A stretch of 64,000 nucleotides of DNA from Liquidambar formosana (GCA_039720395.1 CM077831.1:7242333-7306332); one strand, 5' to 3'; shown: positions 1 to 11,770, counted from the stretch's first letter. Numbers and translations: made by a program. Notes: generated by a model not told the origin, from the sequence alone.

Positions 1-3000
1 ATGGTTAAGTGTAGCCATGGATGCAATAGGTTGCATAGGGTTTGAGTTTGGAGAAGAAGAATAAGGAAACTAGGGTTTTATAAAACTGTTATGAACAGTT
101 TCATGGTAGCCATGAAAAACCGTCATCTTGTTTTGCATGCCGAATTCAGAGTTCTTCTCCAAAATTTTCGAGCCATATATGGTTAGAAAGTTCTTCGAAT
201 AAGCTTTCCAACCCAACAAACGGTGCGTCAATCCGAGTTCTGTAGTGAAAGTTATGAATTTTTTACTACAGGCTGTCTGGAAAGACAGTTTTGCTCGGGA
301 ATGATGCAATAGCCACAACTTTGAGTTATTGATGGAGATCAAAGGCATGGCAATGGTTGCCACCACTTGGGTTATGTTCTAGACATGGTAGGGAAAGGTT
401 CCCAAGCATTTAGATGCATCATAATTGGATTAAGATGCTAGAACAGAAGGAAGAAGGAGAAGAACACCATGGAGGGGCTGAATTTGGGTTTTAGAACCCT
501 AAGGTTCTTGCAATTAATTCTAATTAAAGCTACTGTATTTAAGATGGAAAATCATTGTAGGATCATTATATTTCATGTGTATATGATTTTATTTAAGTTT
601 CAAAAAGGTTTTGATGGAAAAAGATTCAAAAAGTTTGAAAATTTTTCATTAACAGCATAGCAGATTTTCTCTGCAGAAAAGTCATCAATGGAGTTTTGAT
701 TAGAACTTGAGTTAGGGAACTCCAAATTGCATGAAACCAATTGCATTAGTTTCCTAAGACATGTCGGATACTGGGAAAATTCGTTTGGTAGCCTAATTCA
801 TTCATCTTGCTGTGTTTTAAATCAATTTCTGACCATGGACAGTGTGCTGTCAAATTCTGGGCAGCCTACTGTTGTTTTAATTGTTTAGAACAATTGGTGA
901 TGATTTGATCATCCAAACCTCTTCTATTAGCTTAGTATTTCATGTAGGGACATGATACAAAAGCTGGTTTCAATGGAGGAGTCGAATTGATAAGGATTTA
1001 GAAGCTATTGTGACCTTCAAGGTCTGCAACAATGGCTCTAGCAATGGGTTTTGGAAACCCTGATTCTTCTTGATGATGGCAGCCACTTCCACCACTTCTC
1101 ACGTGTCCAGAGGCTTGTCCCACACCCCTAGGATGTTCTCCCATGACTGGCCATGGCCTCCCACAGTCGTTGGTGGCCATGGCAGCCTACCCAAGCTCAG
1201 GCAGCCCCCTGGTAGTGACGGCTGCATAGAGTTAAGGATAAAACCCTAATTTTGAGTTAATGATGAAACCCTAATTTCATTATGGCATTAATTAAAACCC
1301 TAATTGGAATATTAATTACCTTAATTAAGAGTTAATGATTGGTCATTAAATGACCAATCATGGTTATTAATTGTTAGGGCATAATTAATACCATTAATGA
1401 TGTCTAGGGTTAGGGTTTTGATAACCCTAACTAGTGTAATTAATTAAGGGTAATAAATACCCTATTTGGCATTAATTAAACCCTAATCCCTTTTATTAAA
1501 TACCGTATGAACCTAGGGTTTTAATGATTGGCATTAAATGACCAATCATAAGGCATTTAATGATTAGGGCTTGCATTTAGGGTTTAGGGTTATGCATTTA
1601 GGGTTTAGGGTTTTAGGAAACCCTAATACACTAATTCATCATTTAAATGATTTTATTTAATTCCCATATTAATTATTTAATTAATATTGATTAATTTTAT
1701 AATGTTTTAAATGGTTTAAAACACAATTAGGGATCAAATTAAAATTTGGAAATTCTTAATTAAATGAAATTGTTTTGTTTAAATAAGGAAACCCTAATAT
1801 TGGATATTAGAGTTATTTTAGGAAACTTTATATGTTTCTATTAATTTGATTAATTGAAACTAAATGCCTTAAATGTTAAGACTTTATTTAATTCTAGATA
1901 TTTTTGTTTAAACCTAATAAGATTAGGATGCATTAATGAGATTAATGTAAATCATTCAAGAGAATTACCATAATGCCCATATATTTTAATGCTTATAGTT
2001 TTTCTTTACATTATGCAATGAGATTATATGTATGTGTTTGGATGATGATTATGGACTATACCCCTTAAACCAATTGTGATTGGCCATCTTATGAATGGGT
2101 TGTAATAATTTTTCAAGAGTTTTAATTTTATTATGGTGATGTAATTTATTATTTGGGGCTTGAATGCCACCTTCCCTCTCTCTCTATCATTCTCTTATGT
2201 ATCCCACATTCCCCTTATGTATCCCTTTCTATATATTATGTAAATGTTATGTAATCGAGAGCGCACTAAGGAGCATGGTGGACCCAAAGGAGCATGATGG
2301 AGCCCAACAAGCCAATGGTGGAGACCAACAAGCCAATGGTGGAGACCATTAAGCCAAGGGAGTAGATTGAAGGACTTGAAAGCTTAGAGAAGTTTTTCAA
2401 GAAAGCATGCATGTTACGAATGGTTTATTTTACGATCACCTACACCCACCTTAGACCTTGGATTCAATCTATTGGCTTGGATTGAATCCTCTCAAAGTCC
2501 ATAATCATCATAGTGGGAGCTTTTATTTATGAGATAATTGTATTAGCTCCAATACCATAGTTTGGTATATGTTACCTATTCACTTGGGGACTAATATCAA
2601 AATATGGTACTTTATATATGTTGATATATAATAGCATGCGATGTATGATTTATAATAGCATAAGATGTATGATTATAAATAGCATAATTTATATGTTTAA
2701 ATTTTGATACATAGGATGCATGTTAATTTGATGAGACCCTTTAAAACCCCTCTTATTTAATATTAAGTTGAAAATGGAGAAGTCATTGGGGAATGAATTC
2801 TTCATTGCCTTCCATCATTATAGGATCATCTAACATCCCTTAATGTGGGTACCTAGCTGCAGACATGTAGGAGCTACCCATGTTAAAGACATTACTTGAA
2901 ACTATCACATATGAGATATCATGGGGTGCCTAAACTAGTATATACCAAGAAACTAACATGTGAGGTATATATTTGGCGAAACATACCTGTGTGAATGATG

Positions 3001-3310
3001 GGTTTAACTTAACTAGGGAAGTATTTCAAGAAACTAACATGTGAGTTGTATGTTCCCTAGAGGCAAAATGATTGGAACTTGCTTATGAAGCAATAGACAA
3101 AGAGTTGTCTTCTTATTGTGGGTTAGAAGCCAAGAAACTAACATGTGAGGCTTCTAGGTCACAGTGGGACCCCAATCCCCATTAGGAATGAGATTCCCGA
3201 ATTCCATTAGAGGGTGTATGGAATTTGATAAAATAGTGGGAGGTACCATATGATTAAAGACCCAATCATTATGGATAAAAATGAAATCTAATTCTTTGTT
3301 TATGTAGATT
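1..3310 (+). other. Long untranslated leader of N1
   Basis: No credible coding frame. The same leader lies after the primer site of N2 (25413-28862), N3 (62708 on) and, more diverged, in element B (19476-22926). It carries short-loop hairpins at 83-101, 99-117, 273-288, 838-851, 879-895 and 899-913. It has many AAACCCTAA telo-box motifs between about 1240 and 1620, two short TTTAGGG runs near 1575-1605, and an inverted repeat of the type GATTGGTCATT/AATGACCAATC near 1337. Around 2160 there is a pyrimidine-rich stretch. A leader of more than 3 kb is long for a copia element. Confidence 0.7.
2305..2346 (+). repeat. 21-bp tandem duplication in N1 leader
   Basis: Two adjacent copies of a 21-bp unit containing CAAGCCAATGGTGGAGAC. 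The matching place in N2 (27885-27905) has one copy, so this is a private duplication in N1. Confidence 0.8.
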
Positions 3311-3936
3311 ACCTAATTACTCACCCCAAAACCCCTATTTCCTAAGATATAGGATATTGATAGTTTGACTAAACCAGATTTCTTTGATTGACTTAGGAAA
3401 TTGAGAATTGTTCTCAATTTTAAAAGATTGTTCATATGCTATTAGGCCTTTTCTTAAAGGCTCTCCATAAAACATCCTAAGAAGAAAAAGACACTATGCA
3501 CAATTGGCATCTTGTTGCCATGCTATATGATAGTATTGATGACTAATGAACTTCAGAAGCAAAATTAGTCAATGCAAATGCCTTTGATGTCCTACATCAC
3601 ATACAAAGGTTGTATAGTAAGTAAAATAATACTATAAAGTATAGTACTTATAAAGGACTTCTTCTGGACTAGGATGTAATAAAAGTTGTTTATTAATAAT
3701 CATTCTTTTGAAAAATGATTAATCACATAGAATAGCTTGAGAAACTAGATGTGATTTAAAATGGAAGCATAGAGGAAAGTAAGTCTTGAAAAGTCAAAGA
3801 CAAAGAAATATAATTATTTTGTAGTAAACATAAGGTATTGTAAAGGGAACTTGATAAAGTATCAGTCTTCCTAGAAGAACCAAACTTTTGAAGTCTTGGT
3901 TCATGCTCTAAACTAAATTGTTGGTTAGTTCTGCTT
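3311..3936 (+). pseudogene. Decayed copia gag relic in N1
   Basis: The sequence aligns by eye to the start and middle of the intact gag of element B at 22927. Matches include the first codons around ACTCACC, the GATATTGATAGTTTGACTAA segment, the TTGATTGACTTAGG segment and, later, CTTCAGAAGCAAAATTAGTC. It has lost its ATG and carries many stops and small indels. N2 has the same relic at 28863 with the same lesions, so the damage predates the split of N1 and N2. It encodes no usable protein. Confidence 0.75.
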
Positions 3937-6655
3937 GCATCAGTGCTGAGGCTTGTCCCCCGGAGTGTTATCCTCTCTTCCCAAGAAAGAGGGAAAATGG
4001 CTGTGATTCAATATGAAAAGGCCAGCACTCACTCTTCAGATAATATCTATCTGCCGTCAAGGCCACAATGTAATAACCAAGGGGCCTCGCCTCCAGAGTC
4101 AGATTGGGGAGACAACTCCTTTAAGGCTTTGACTTACATTCCGAGGAAGACTTTCCCAGCAACAGAAGAAAAGATTGCGAGGTACTTCGATAGCATCAAA
4201 AAAGTACCTTCCAGCTCAGCTTTGTCATCTAGTTCGGGCAGTTCCAAAAGAAAAAGAGGGCCCGACGACGAGAAGACTCCCAGAAGGTCTCCAAACAAAT
4301 ATCGCCCTAGAAGGCGTAGGCATGGAGCGAATATAATCACCTCTTATGTAACTTCTATCACTAATCCCAGGGGGGAGCAACAAGATGAGCCTTCCCCTTC
4401 ATCTACACAATCTTCCCATGATCCAATTTCATCAGCCCAAGTCACTAAGGATTTGCCTTCGCAGGTCACTCGTTCCCAGGGGTAAGCCCTGGCTCAAATG
4501 CCTTTGCCACCGCAAAGAATAATCTTTAAACCAAAATCCACCCTAGCAAGGAAGGAAGTGATCCTGCATCCTTCAAGAATTCCAGGCTAGGAGCCTTGAT
4601 TGATCCATATCACAAATTATCCCCAAAGGAGTCGGAGTCCGGCTCCGTCAGAAGAGGACTTAGTCTCCTCACCGAGGTCTCAGTCAGAATCGTCAGAAGC
4701 TTCAGCTAGCTCATTCCCTTCACAATGTGGGCTAGTTTTATTACCCGTAATGACTACGACCGACTCATCTCCAGTCCCTTCCGTCGTACAGCTAGGTAAA
4801 GAGAGGGGGAAGAACAACTGGCAGAAATTAGGGCAGCCTTGGCTCGACAAAATGAGATTATAGCACAAAAGGACGTCGAGATTGCAGCCCCCAAACCCCA
4901 ATTAAATGCAGCCTATCAGCCTCCTACATTTGAAGAAATTTGGCATAAAAAAGAGCTGAGTTGGCTGCTCTGGAAGCACTGATAGCTGCCTCAACTACTT
5001 CAACTTCTGCACCTCCCGCTTTTCAGCCTTATGTTCCAGCTGCACAAGCAACAGCACCTCTACCTGCCTTAGTAGTATGGGCAGGTCCATCTACTTCTGC
5101 ACAATTTGTCACTAAGGAAGAATTGGATGAAAAACTCAGTTAAAAAAACCCAAAGAATGCAGGAGCAATCCAGCCTTATCACAGTCCATATCCTCCATAT
5201 CATGACACGGTTCTTTATCCACCAGGGTACTAAATCCCACCATTTTCTATGTTTGATGGGAGAGGTTGCCCTAAAAGACACTTATCTCATTTCATTACCG
5301 CTTGCCGGGACACTACCACAAATGGGTCTTTGCTATTGAGAAAATTTCCCCTTTTCCTCGCCCTTTTGTTCTAGCCCGCCTACGAATGGTATGACAATCT
5401 CAGGCCCGGGTCCATATCAAGCTGGAAACAGATGCAAGGGGCTTAGGCAAGCACTCGGGTCAGCGGATCAGCTTAAGAAAGCAAATCAAACAAAAATGTC
5501 TTCAGTCTTAGATTGTTTCCGTCCTTCTTCCTAGTAAGTGAGAGTGGTTGAACCTAGACCAGCCTTTCTCCCTTCAAGCTCCCTTCGCCAAAGAAAAGGG
5601 CTGATAAGAGAGATAAGCTATCCCTTCCCTCTTCTGCCCCGGGTGAAGGCTTTACCCCTTTATTGTCAGGCATGTATTCTTTCTATGCTTACCGGACTAA
5701 CCAGCGGATTCTGGCTTCTTTTTTGCAACCTGGAATTCCAACCAACAGCAGTCTTTTCCTTGACAGCATCTCCAATGGTGGGTAGCTGCTCTTTAGTATT
5801 TGGCTTCTCCTTCACCTTCCAGATCTCTCTTTGTCCTCCTTTCAAACAAATTTTGAGATTGAGTGATCTCGTCTTCAAAGGTGTTGCATGTCGAAGATCT
5901 GGTACCATTCATATTCTACTTTTTGTTTCAACATTCTATCACCAATCTAAAGATGCAAGGTCTCAGGTAGAGTAGCATTGACTCCAATCTCTACATATAG
6001 TCTCGCAAATGCCAGCCTTGAGCGATTTGCCGTGGGTGTGTCCAAAATGTTTGGAATGCCTATGAAGCTTTGCTCCCCAATAACCTAATGATGTTGGGCG
6101 TCCACTAGCTAAGACGCAGACCCGGGAGCTTTACCAAAATTGGGACTGTGCTAATATTATCCTGTGAAAAGGACATATCCCCCTCCCATTAGCGAAGAAG
6201 GAGAGGTCTACTACCAACAAACCAAGGTCCTGATTCTAAGAACCTAGTGCAGTCTTCACCCATCCCAAACTGAAATGCACAAAAGCCATGTTGGAGGGGC
6301 TCAAGCGATCCTTTCAGATTCCACATCTGCAAGACAGCATGCCTCTAAATATAGGAAATCCAAGGGGAAATCAAAGGCAGGACGCTTAACCAACAAGGTG
6401 TAGCCCACCAAAGTCTTTTTCCATGGAGATAAGCCTTCTGAGATCTCTTCTTCTGAAAGAATGATAGGCCCCCTGTGTTCAAGATAGTGCGGCAATCGAG
6501 TCGACTAAGTGTTGCTTTATTTGTTCAAGCCAGAGGCATGAAGGAGCTGAAAGGCTCACTCCAAGAAAGGGAAGGGTTAGGGCATGCCTGAGACGGAATG
6601 GAAGAATGGGGGCTGAGGTCAAGTGAGAAGGTGATGGTGCTGGTAAAACCATTCC
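3937..6655 (+). other. Foreign 2.7 kb insert, possibly organellar filler DNA
   Basis: N2 has no counterpart: N1 and N2 agree up to CTGCTT at 3936, then N1 departs until 6656. The insert is visibly richer in G and C than its AT-rich flanks. It contains a broken Ty3/gypsy gag (3997-5446). From about 5450 to 6655 I recognise no gene. The style of that part (CCCGGG runs, purine-rich AAGGGAAGGG, many short broken frames) recalls plant mitochondrial intergenic DNA, but that is an impression, not a match. No TSD or terminal repeat is seen. The flanking N1 sequence is duplicated on the right side (6656-6847), which fits break repair better than transposition. Confidence 0.55.
3997..5446 (+). pseudogene. 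Broken Ty3/gypsy-type gag inside the insert
   Basis: An open frame from ATG 3997 to 4485 encodes 162 residues, Ser/Pro-rich with a basic patch (KRKRG near the middle, then RPRRRRHG); I do not recognise this part. Further frames continue the reading in pieces. At 5249-5446 one frame, interrupted by a stop, reads a retrotransposon gag core: FDGRGCPKRHLSHF, then LLLRKFPLFLA, then AYEWYDNLRPGSISSW. This is the usual order for Retrotrans_gag (FDG-G-P...H...F, then WY..L.P.SI.SW). The join of the N-terminal ORF to this core is inferred from order and spacing. It is not expressed as a whole protein. Confidence 0.5.
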
Positions 6656-6847
6656 TAGTAAACATAAGGTATTGTAAAGGGAACTTGATAAAGTATCAGT
6701 AAATATAATTATTTTGTAAATATAATTATTTTGTAGTAAACATAAGGTATTGTAAAGGGAACTTGATAAAGTATCAGTCTTCCTAGAAGAACCAAACTTT
6801 TGAAGTCTTGGTTCATGCTCTAAACTAAATTGTTGGTTAGTTCTGCT
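6656..6847 (+). repeat. Duplicated N1 flank on the right of the insert
   Basis: Let A be the 17 bases at 3806-3822, B the next ~43 bases to about 3865 and C the rest to 3936. Left of the insert the order is A-B-C. Right of it the order is B (6656-6700), A (6701-6717), then A-B-C again (6718-6847). N2 has only a single A-B-C. The pattern points to repeated template switching during repair. Confidence 0.8.
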
Positions 6848-9032
6848 TCTTGGTTTTTGGATTATAGTGTAATCTAAATGGAAGCAGAAAGTTAAGTAGA
6901 TAATAAGTTACCTTTAAAAATTTTAATAGAGCAAGAGTTGCTAGATTAATTTTGGGAACTTATTTCTTAACTAGGTCATTTAAGACATTCTAGAAATTTG
7001 ATTTCTGAATTTAAATGACTAATTAGAGCAAATGCAACGTATTCTGAGAATACAAGAGATGTAGAGACTCTCATTTAAATGTAACGATTATGACTTGGTT
7101 ATGAGATGACCAAACCCATCTTTTACTTGGTGAAGTGAATGAGTTACATTTATAATTTGACTAATACATTGTGATGTATATAGTCATGTAGAGCATGCAT
7201 TCAATTACAGTAGACTCATCTTAGAATACCATAGCTCAATGGTGAATCTAAGAGAACGAATTGAACCCTATTAAGATATGGTTTGATCCATGATGAGTTT
7301 TACTAATGTATCCATCTAGGATATACCTTAAAATTGCTACATATTGATAATTTAGGGTTCGCTCCAGTTTTGTCCTAATTATATCATATATGATATGGGA
7401 AGAAACCCAACTTAAAGAAGTTAAGGCTTGGGCTTGTGCTACGTATGTCTGGATACATAATGTAGACAATCTGGAAATAAGGTCAAGTAAGTGTTGAATT
7501 GTGGTATATCCCAAAAGTGGTTGGGATAGTATTTCTATAACCCTAATGAACAAAATTTGTCCATTAGGATGTTTGCTAGATTTTCTTGAGAAAGAGTTCA
7601 TTCAAGAAAGATGCAAAAGTAGATAGAATTTATAGAATTGTCTGTAAAGCCACAAACGAACAAAAATCCAACCCTTCTCTCTATTGAGACAAAACCCTTA
7701 ACTACACTACAATCTTTTCATAGATTAAATTGGATATTTCTTAACATAAGAGAGATATTGTATCTCTATTAGAATGTGAAAGAATTGTTCTTTGGTGATA
7801 AAGATCACCAAGATAATCCTATTGATTATGACTAGACGATGTTTCACATCAACTTGAGAAATGACTAAGAGTCATTAAATCCAATATGGATAGGTAGAGA
7901 CCTAAAAGGCTTGGCTATTTAAGAATGTTTTCAACATAGGCAAAAAGTTGTCTATAAAGAAACTTGTTTGATAATAGTTATGCCGAAATCCATTTGGATC
8001 TTGTTATCTATAAACACACATTTTGAATATGAGATATGTCAAAAAGGATATAAAGATGTTATATCAAATGGTGAAAAACCATAAAAGTGTGTAAGTTATA
8101 GAAGTCTATTAATAGACTACAAGGTTCTCATAATTAGAACATCTATAAAGTTGAAGTAATCAAATTGTTTGATTTCTCTCATTGTATAGATGGACCATGA
8201 GTGTATAAAAGGTTAGTAGGAGTGCGATCGTTTTTCTTTATCCTAAGTATAGATGACATCATTATCATTATGAATGATATATGAATGTTATCTAATGTAA
8301 AGTTTTGGTTTTTGGAGAAAAACTAATTCATGAAAGATTTGGCAGAAGCATCCAATAAGATCTATAGAGATAGATCATATAGATTGCTAAGTATCTCCAA
8401 ATCATCGAACATTGTTGAAATGTTGAAGGAGTTCAACATGGAGAATTCTAAGGGAGGTCTGATTTACTTCAGATAAGAATTCATTATTCAAGGGCATGTG
8501 CCCTAGGATAACACAAGTAAGGTTCTTAAAGTGTTAAGAAGCCTTATTCTACACTATGTATTGAACCTGATGTCTATTTTGTTGTAATTGTTACAAATAG
8601 TTATTAATCAATTCAAATTTGGAATATTGGATTGTATATGGAAATTGTAAACTCATAGTAGATGGGTATATGGATTTGGATATAATTCATATGGGGTATA
8701 TTTTATATTCAATTTAGTTAGTGAAATACTTAATGGAAGAACTGTATGAAAGATACAGTGGATTCCATTATTAAGGGTGAATTAATTGTCGCACTGTCGA
8801 GGAGACTGTTTGGATCTATAAGTTCATTTAGAACTTGGAGTTGTTCCTTCCATTGAGTTGCCCACACCTTGTTTTGTGACAACAATGGGTCTATAGCTCA
8901 AGTATAGGAATCATGGTCTCATTAAAAGTCCAAACACATAGAGCGACAATTCCAAGTGATTAGAGGAATCATTGGAAGAGGTAATAGATACATTATAGAA
9001 GATATTATCTACATAAGTTTTTGTAGACCTAC
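6848..9032 (+). pseudogene. Decayed copia pol relic in N1
   Basis: Scattered homology to copia integrase and RNase H, in the same order as the open frame at 37519 and the relic at 33920. Around 7206-7340 lies the integrase stretch whose intact version holds NGVSEWQNRTLLDMV. Around 8820-8960 lies the RNase H end (ELGV-PSIE type, then the DNN and SHQKSKH region). The remainder of that end (CTGACTAAAGC) is at 11680-11770, after the solo LTR. Many stops and deletions; most of the reverse transcriptase is missing. Open stretches on the opposite strand here are shadows. Confidence 0.7.
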
Positions 9033-9633
9033 TGTAATACCCGTAATTTTTAAATAGGGTATTAAGGGTTTAATCTATGGTTAACGTAGTTAATCCCTTG
9101 ATTTTTCGAATGATTTCATGCATGGGTAATGCATGTGTATGATATTATGATGTTGGATGCAATTTGATGCTTGTTTTGGTGCATTGAGTATCTTTCGGGA
9201 GCGTTTAGCCTTATTTGCAACTTAAGGGTTTAAGCTGCTGAAATTTGGCTAAGTGTTGGGGAAAAGTGAATTTTCGTAACTCTTCGTTTTGAAGGATAAT
9301 TTTTGGCGGTAATGGGAGTTTATAATATTATAAGACATTGGTGATTTTATGGGATTTTATTAGCATGTTTGGATTGGGTTCCACGCATGTTTGTTTTAGG
9401 AAAATCTGTCGGGCGACGGATTTTGTACTAAAACTTGAAATTGAGATTTTGATATATTGGGTATTTGATTTTTTTGATATTTTATTTGGATTCAAATGGG
9501 GGGTTATTTGCTTATTTTCATTAAATAACTTAAAGTAATCTTACTTAAATGTTTTTAATGAAAATAAGGCAGTGATGTGTACTGTGTGGGTTTATACACA
9601 ATTGCCTGAGTTACTGGGCAATTTTAGCAAGGG

Positions 9634-9737
9634 ACGATCGATCGTGCCTTGGGGACGATCGATCGTGGGTGTCCCAGAAACATGATTTCGCTTCTGTTTT
9701 TCACGATCGATCGTGCCCTCAACCCACGATCGATCGT
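9634..9737. repeat. Four copies of palindrome ACGATCGATCGT
   Basis: Perfect 12-bp palindromes at 9634-9645, 9655-9666, 9703-9714 and 9726-9737, in two pairs spaced 21 and 23 bp. They lie about 60-160 bp upstream of a TATA box in the solo LTR, as expected for U3 control elements. Each carries three CpG sites. Confidence 0.9.
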
Positions 9738-9794
9738 GCATCGCGGATTTTGCAAATTTTTTTGCGTAAAATGACGCAAATGCCCCTCACCCCT

Positions 9795-9802
9795 TATAAA
9801 AA
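9795..9802 (+). promoter_or_regulatory. TATA box of the solo LTR
   Basis: TATAAAAA preceded by CCCCTT and followed about 45 bases later by a purine microsatellite (GAGAGAGAG near 9848). This is the only strong TATA in the LTR and probably marks the U3/R boundary, with transcription expected to start near 9830. Confidence 0.55.
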
Positions 9803-10882
9803 CCCATCCCACACGATTTTAGACCAAAATCTGGTCTTTTTGGGTATGGAGAGAGAGAGAGAGAGAGAGGGAGAGAAGGAGAAGAGGGGGTGGAGGCTCG
9901 ACGGCGTCTCGCCGGAGCACGGCGACCTCGATCCGACGCCGGCAAGCTCGGATCTAGCGTATTTAGCCCGATCTACACGTGTATGGTGGTGGATTTGGGT
10001 TTTTCTCTCTCTTTGAGGCTTGGGAATGCATTGTTATGGTTGGGTTCATATTCTCCAACCTCTTGGTGGAGCTTGGAGCTTGTTCACGATGATTTGAGCT
10101 AGGATTTCGTGGGTGTTGGCATGGATTGTCATCCTCACCAACTCTTTTGCATTCTAGAGGTATTTTCTCACATTTTGGAGTTAGGGTTTGTAATTTCTTT
10201 TGGTTTATCATCTCATTCTTACATTTATGGGTTTATTCATGCATATTGGGGAGTTTTGGTGGTGATTTGGAGTTGGGACCTCCGTTACCAACATCATCCA
10301 TGGCATTTGGGAGCTAGGGCTTGGATTGGGAGCGTGCATTTGCATCCTAGGGCTTGGACTTTATACCCACGGCACCAAAGGTTACATTTTTCCACGCATT
10401 TGGTTGAGGTAGGTGCAATTTACATAGGTATAAACTATTGACATGATAATATGGTATATATTATCATACTATTTGGTATTCTTGGGCCTAGAATATGAAT
10501 ATACGTGATTTATGGAATAAATCTTAAATGGGACTTTGGGGTATTGGATAACATAAATTGGAAATTATGTTTATTAATGAGTTGATTTATCTTATACATT
10601 AAATGGAATATAATTGTATTGATTTTACGGGTATTTATGATGTTATCATAAATTGGTATAATGATGTGATTATTTTCACTATGGTTTATGTGGTATATTT
10701 TGAAGATGATTTTGATTATAAAATCATTTTATGGTTTATCGCATTGCATGTTGGGCATAATCATGCATTAAATGGATTTAATGAATACTGGGTAAAAGTA
10801 TTGCATAAAAAGGGGTCATTGGAATTGGACTACTTGCAGTCAATGGGACTTTGCGGTGTTTTCCATTCCTTTGGTCCTGGGG

Positions 10883-10962
10883 TACTTTCCGGTTCCAAGT
10901 AGGAACCCTTGTGTTCTCGAATCAGAGGCTACTTTCCGGTTCCAGGTAGGAACCCTTGTGTT
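10883..10962 (+). repeat. 47-bp-period tandem duplication in solo LTR
   Basis: TACTTTCCGGTTCCA followed by (A/G)GTAGGAACCCTTGTGTT occurs at 10883-10915 and again at 10930-10962. The copies differ at one base. Confidence 0.85.
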
Positions 10963-11770
10963 GTCCTCTTGGAGGTGGGTTTAAATCCTCCGTTTCCGCG
11001 CAAAGACTCCTGCGGGAGTGGTTGGTAATAAATGGATTTAATGTAAGTTGGACATGAGTCACATGCATTGGACATATGCATTATTTATTTTAAGTTATGG
11101 GTTATATAACTTATTTTGAGAATTGTAATATACTGGGTTAGTATATTTTGATGTAAATGATATAATTGGTTTTATTTATATCATTGCTTTAGTTTACTAT
11201 GTCAAATTGTATCTACTGAGTCGTTGGACTCACGCCTATTATTTTTAAATGTTTTTCAGATAATCCAGGGATTGGTTAGGCTATCTTGGGCGGAAGATGC
11301 TATTAGTGGAATTTCTTTAAGTTAATTGTTAATGTATTTTCATGGGAAAGAATATGTAATAAGTGGGTCTTCTATTGGGTTAATGTAAACGTAATTTAAA
11401 TCAGGGTTGTAATTGTAATTATTTATGGTTGTGTACGTGGAATGCGATGCATGGGATGATACCACTACCATGGATGACAGGAAATTTTTTATGTATGGAT
11501 TTTTATAACAGGTTTTCATCATGGTATGTCCTATCTACGGATGGGTCATGCCAAAAAATTTTTAAAACGATTGAGGTTTTAACACGTGTCATCCATGTTT
11601 TACCAAAGGATTTATTAAAGAAAAAGCTGGTTTTATTATTATTGATCACGGCTTAATTAATTTGGGTCGTGACACCTACTGACTAAAGCTATAAAACATA
11701 ATTGGTTATGTCTAAGACCAACATCTTAAGAAGATAGGTATGCAATACATGGTCGATTGGCTTTAGTGCA

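Larger units (their letters stand above)
9033..11674 (+). mobile_element. Solo LTR (2642 bp) with 5-bp TSD CCTAC
   Basis: Begins TGTAATACCCG, ends GGTCGTGACA, and is flanked by CCTAC at 9028-9032 and 11675-11679. Removing it and one CCTAC restores the uninterrupted N2-type sequence, so the boundaries are firm. There is no primer site, coding domain or second LTR, so I read it as a solo LTR left by LTR-LTR recombination. The TG..CA ends and 5-bp TSD fit an LTR element. The TGTAATACCCG..GTCGTGACA ends suggest a Ty3/gypsy chromovirus such as Tekay/Del, but this is only a guess. Small open frames inside it (for example 9338-9538 and 10603-10902) have no recognisable domain. Confidence 0.85.

Noticed and set aside
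70..366. Antisense frame of 92-108 codons present in all four copia leaders (also 19554-19880, 25660-25938, 62955-63233).
   Set aside because: It recurs because the leader is repeated. Between B and N2 many of the base differences change the amino acid, and start and end differ between copies, so there is no sign of protein selection by eye. A Ka/Ks test would settle it.
1575..1605. TTTAGGG runs as an interstitial telomere.
   Set aside because: Only about two units each, repeated because the leader is repeated. Better read as telo-box-like motifs.
7248..7601. 117-codon minus-strand frame.
   Set aside because: Lies opposite to the decayed integrase relic of N1; the N2 equivalent is shorter and broken.
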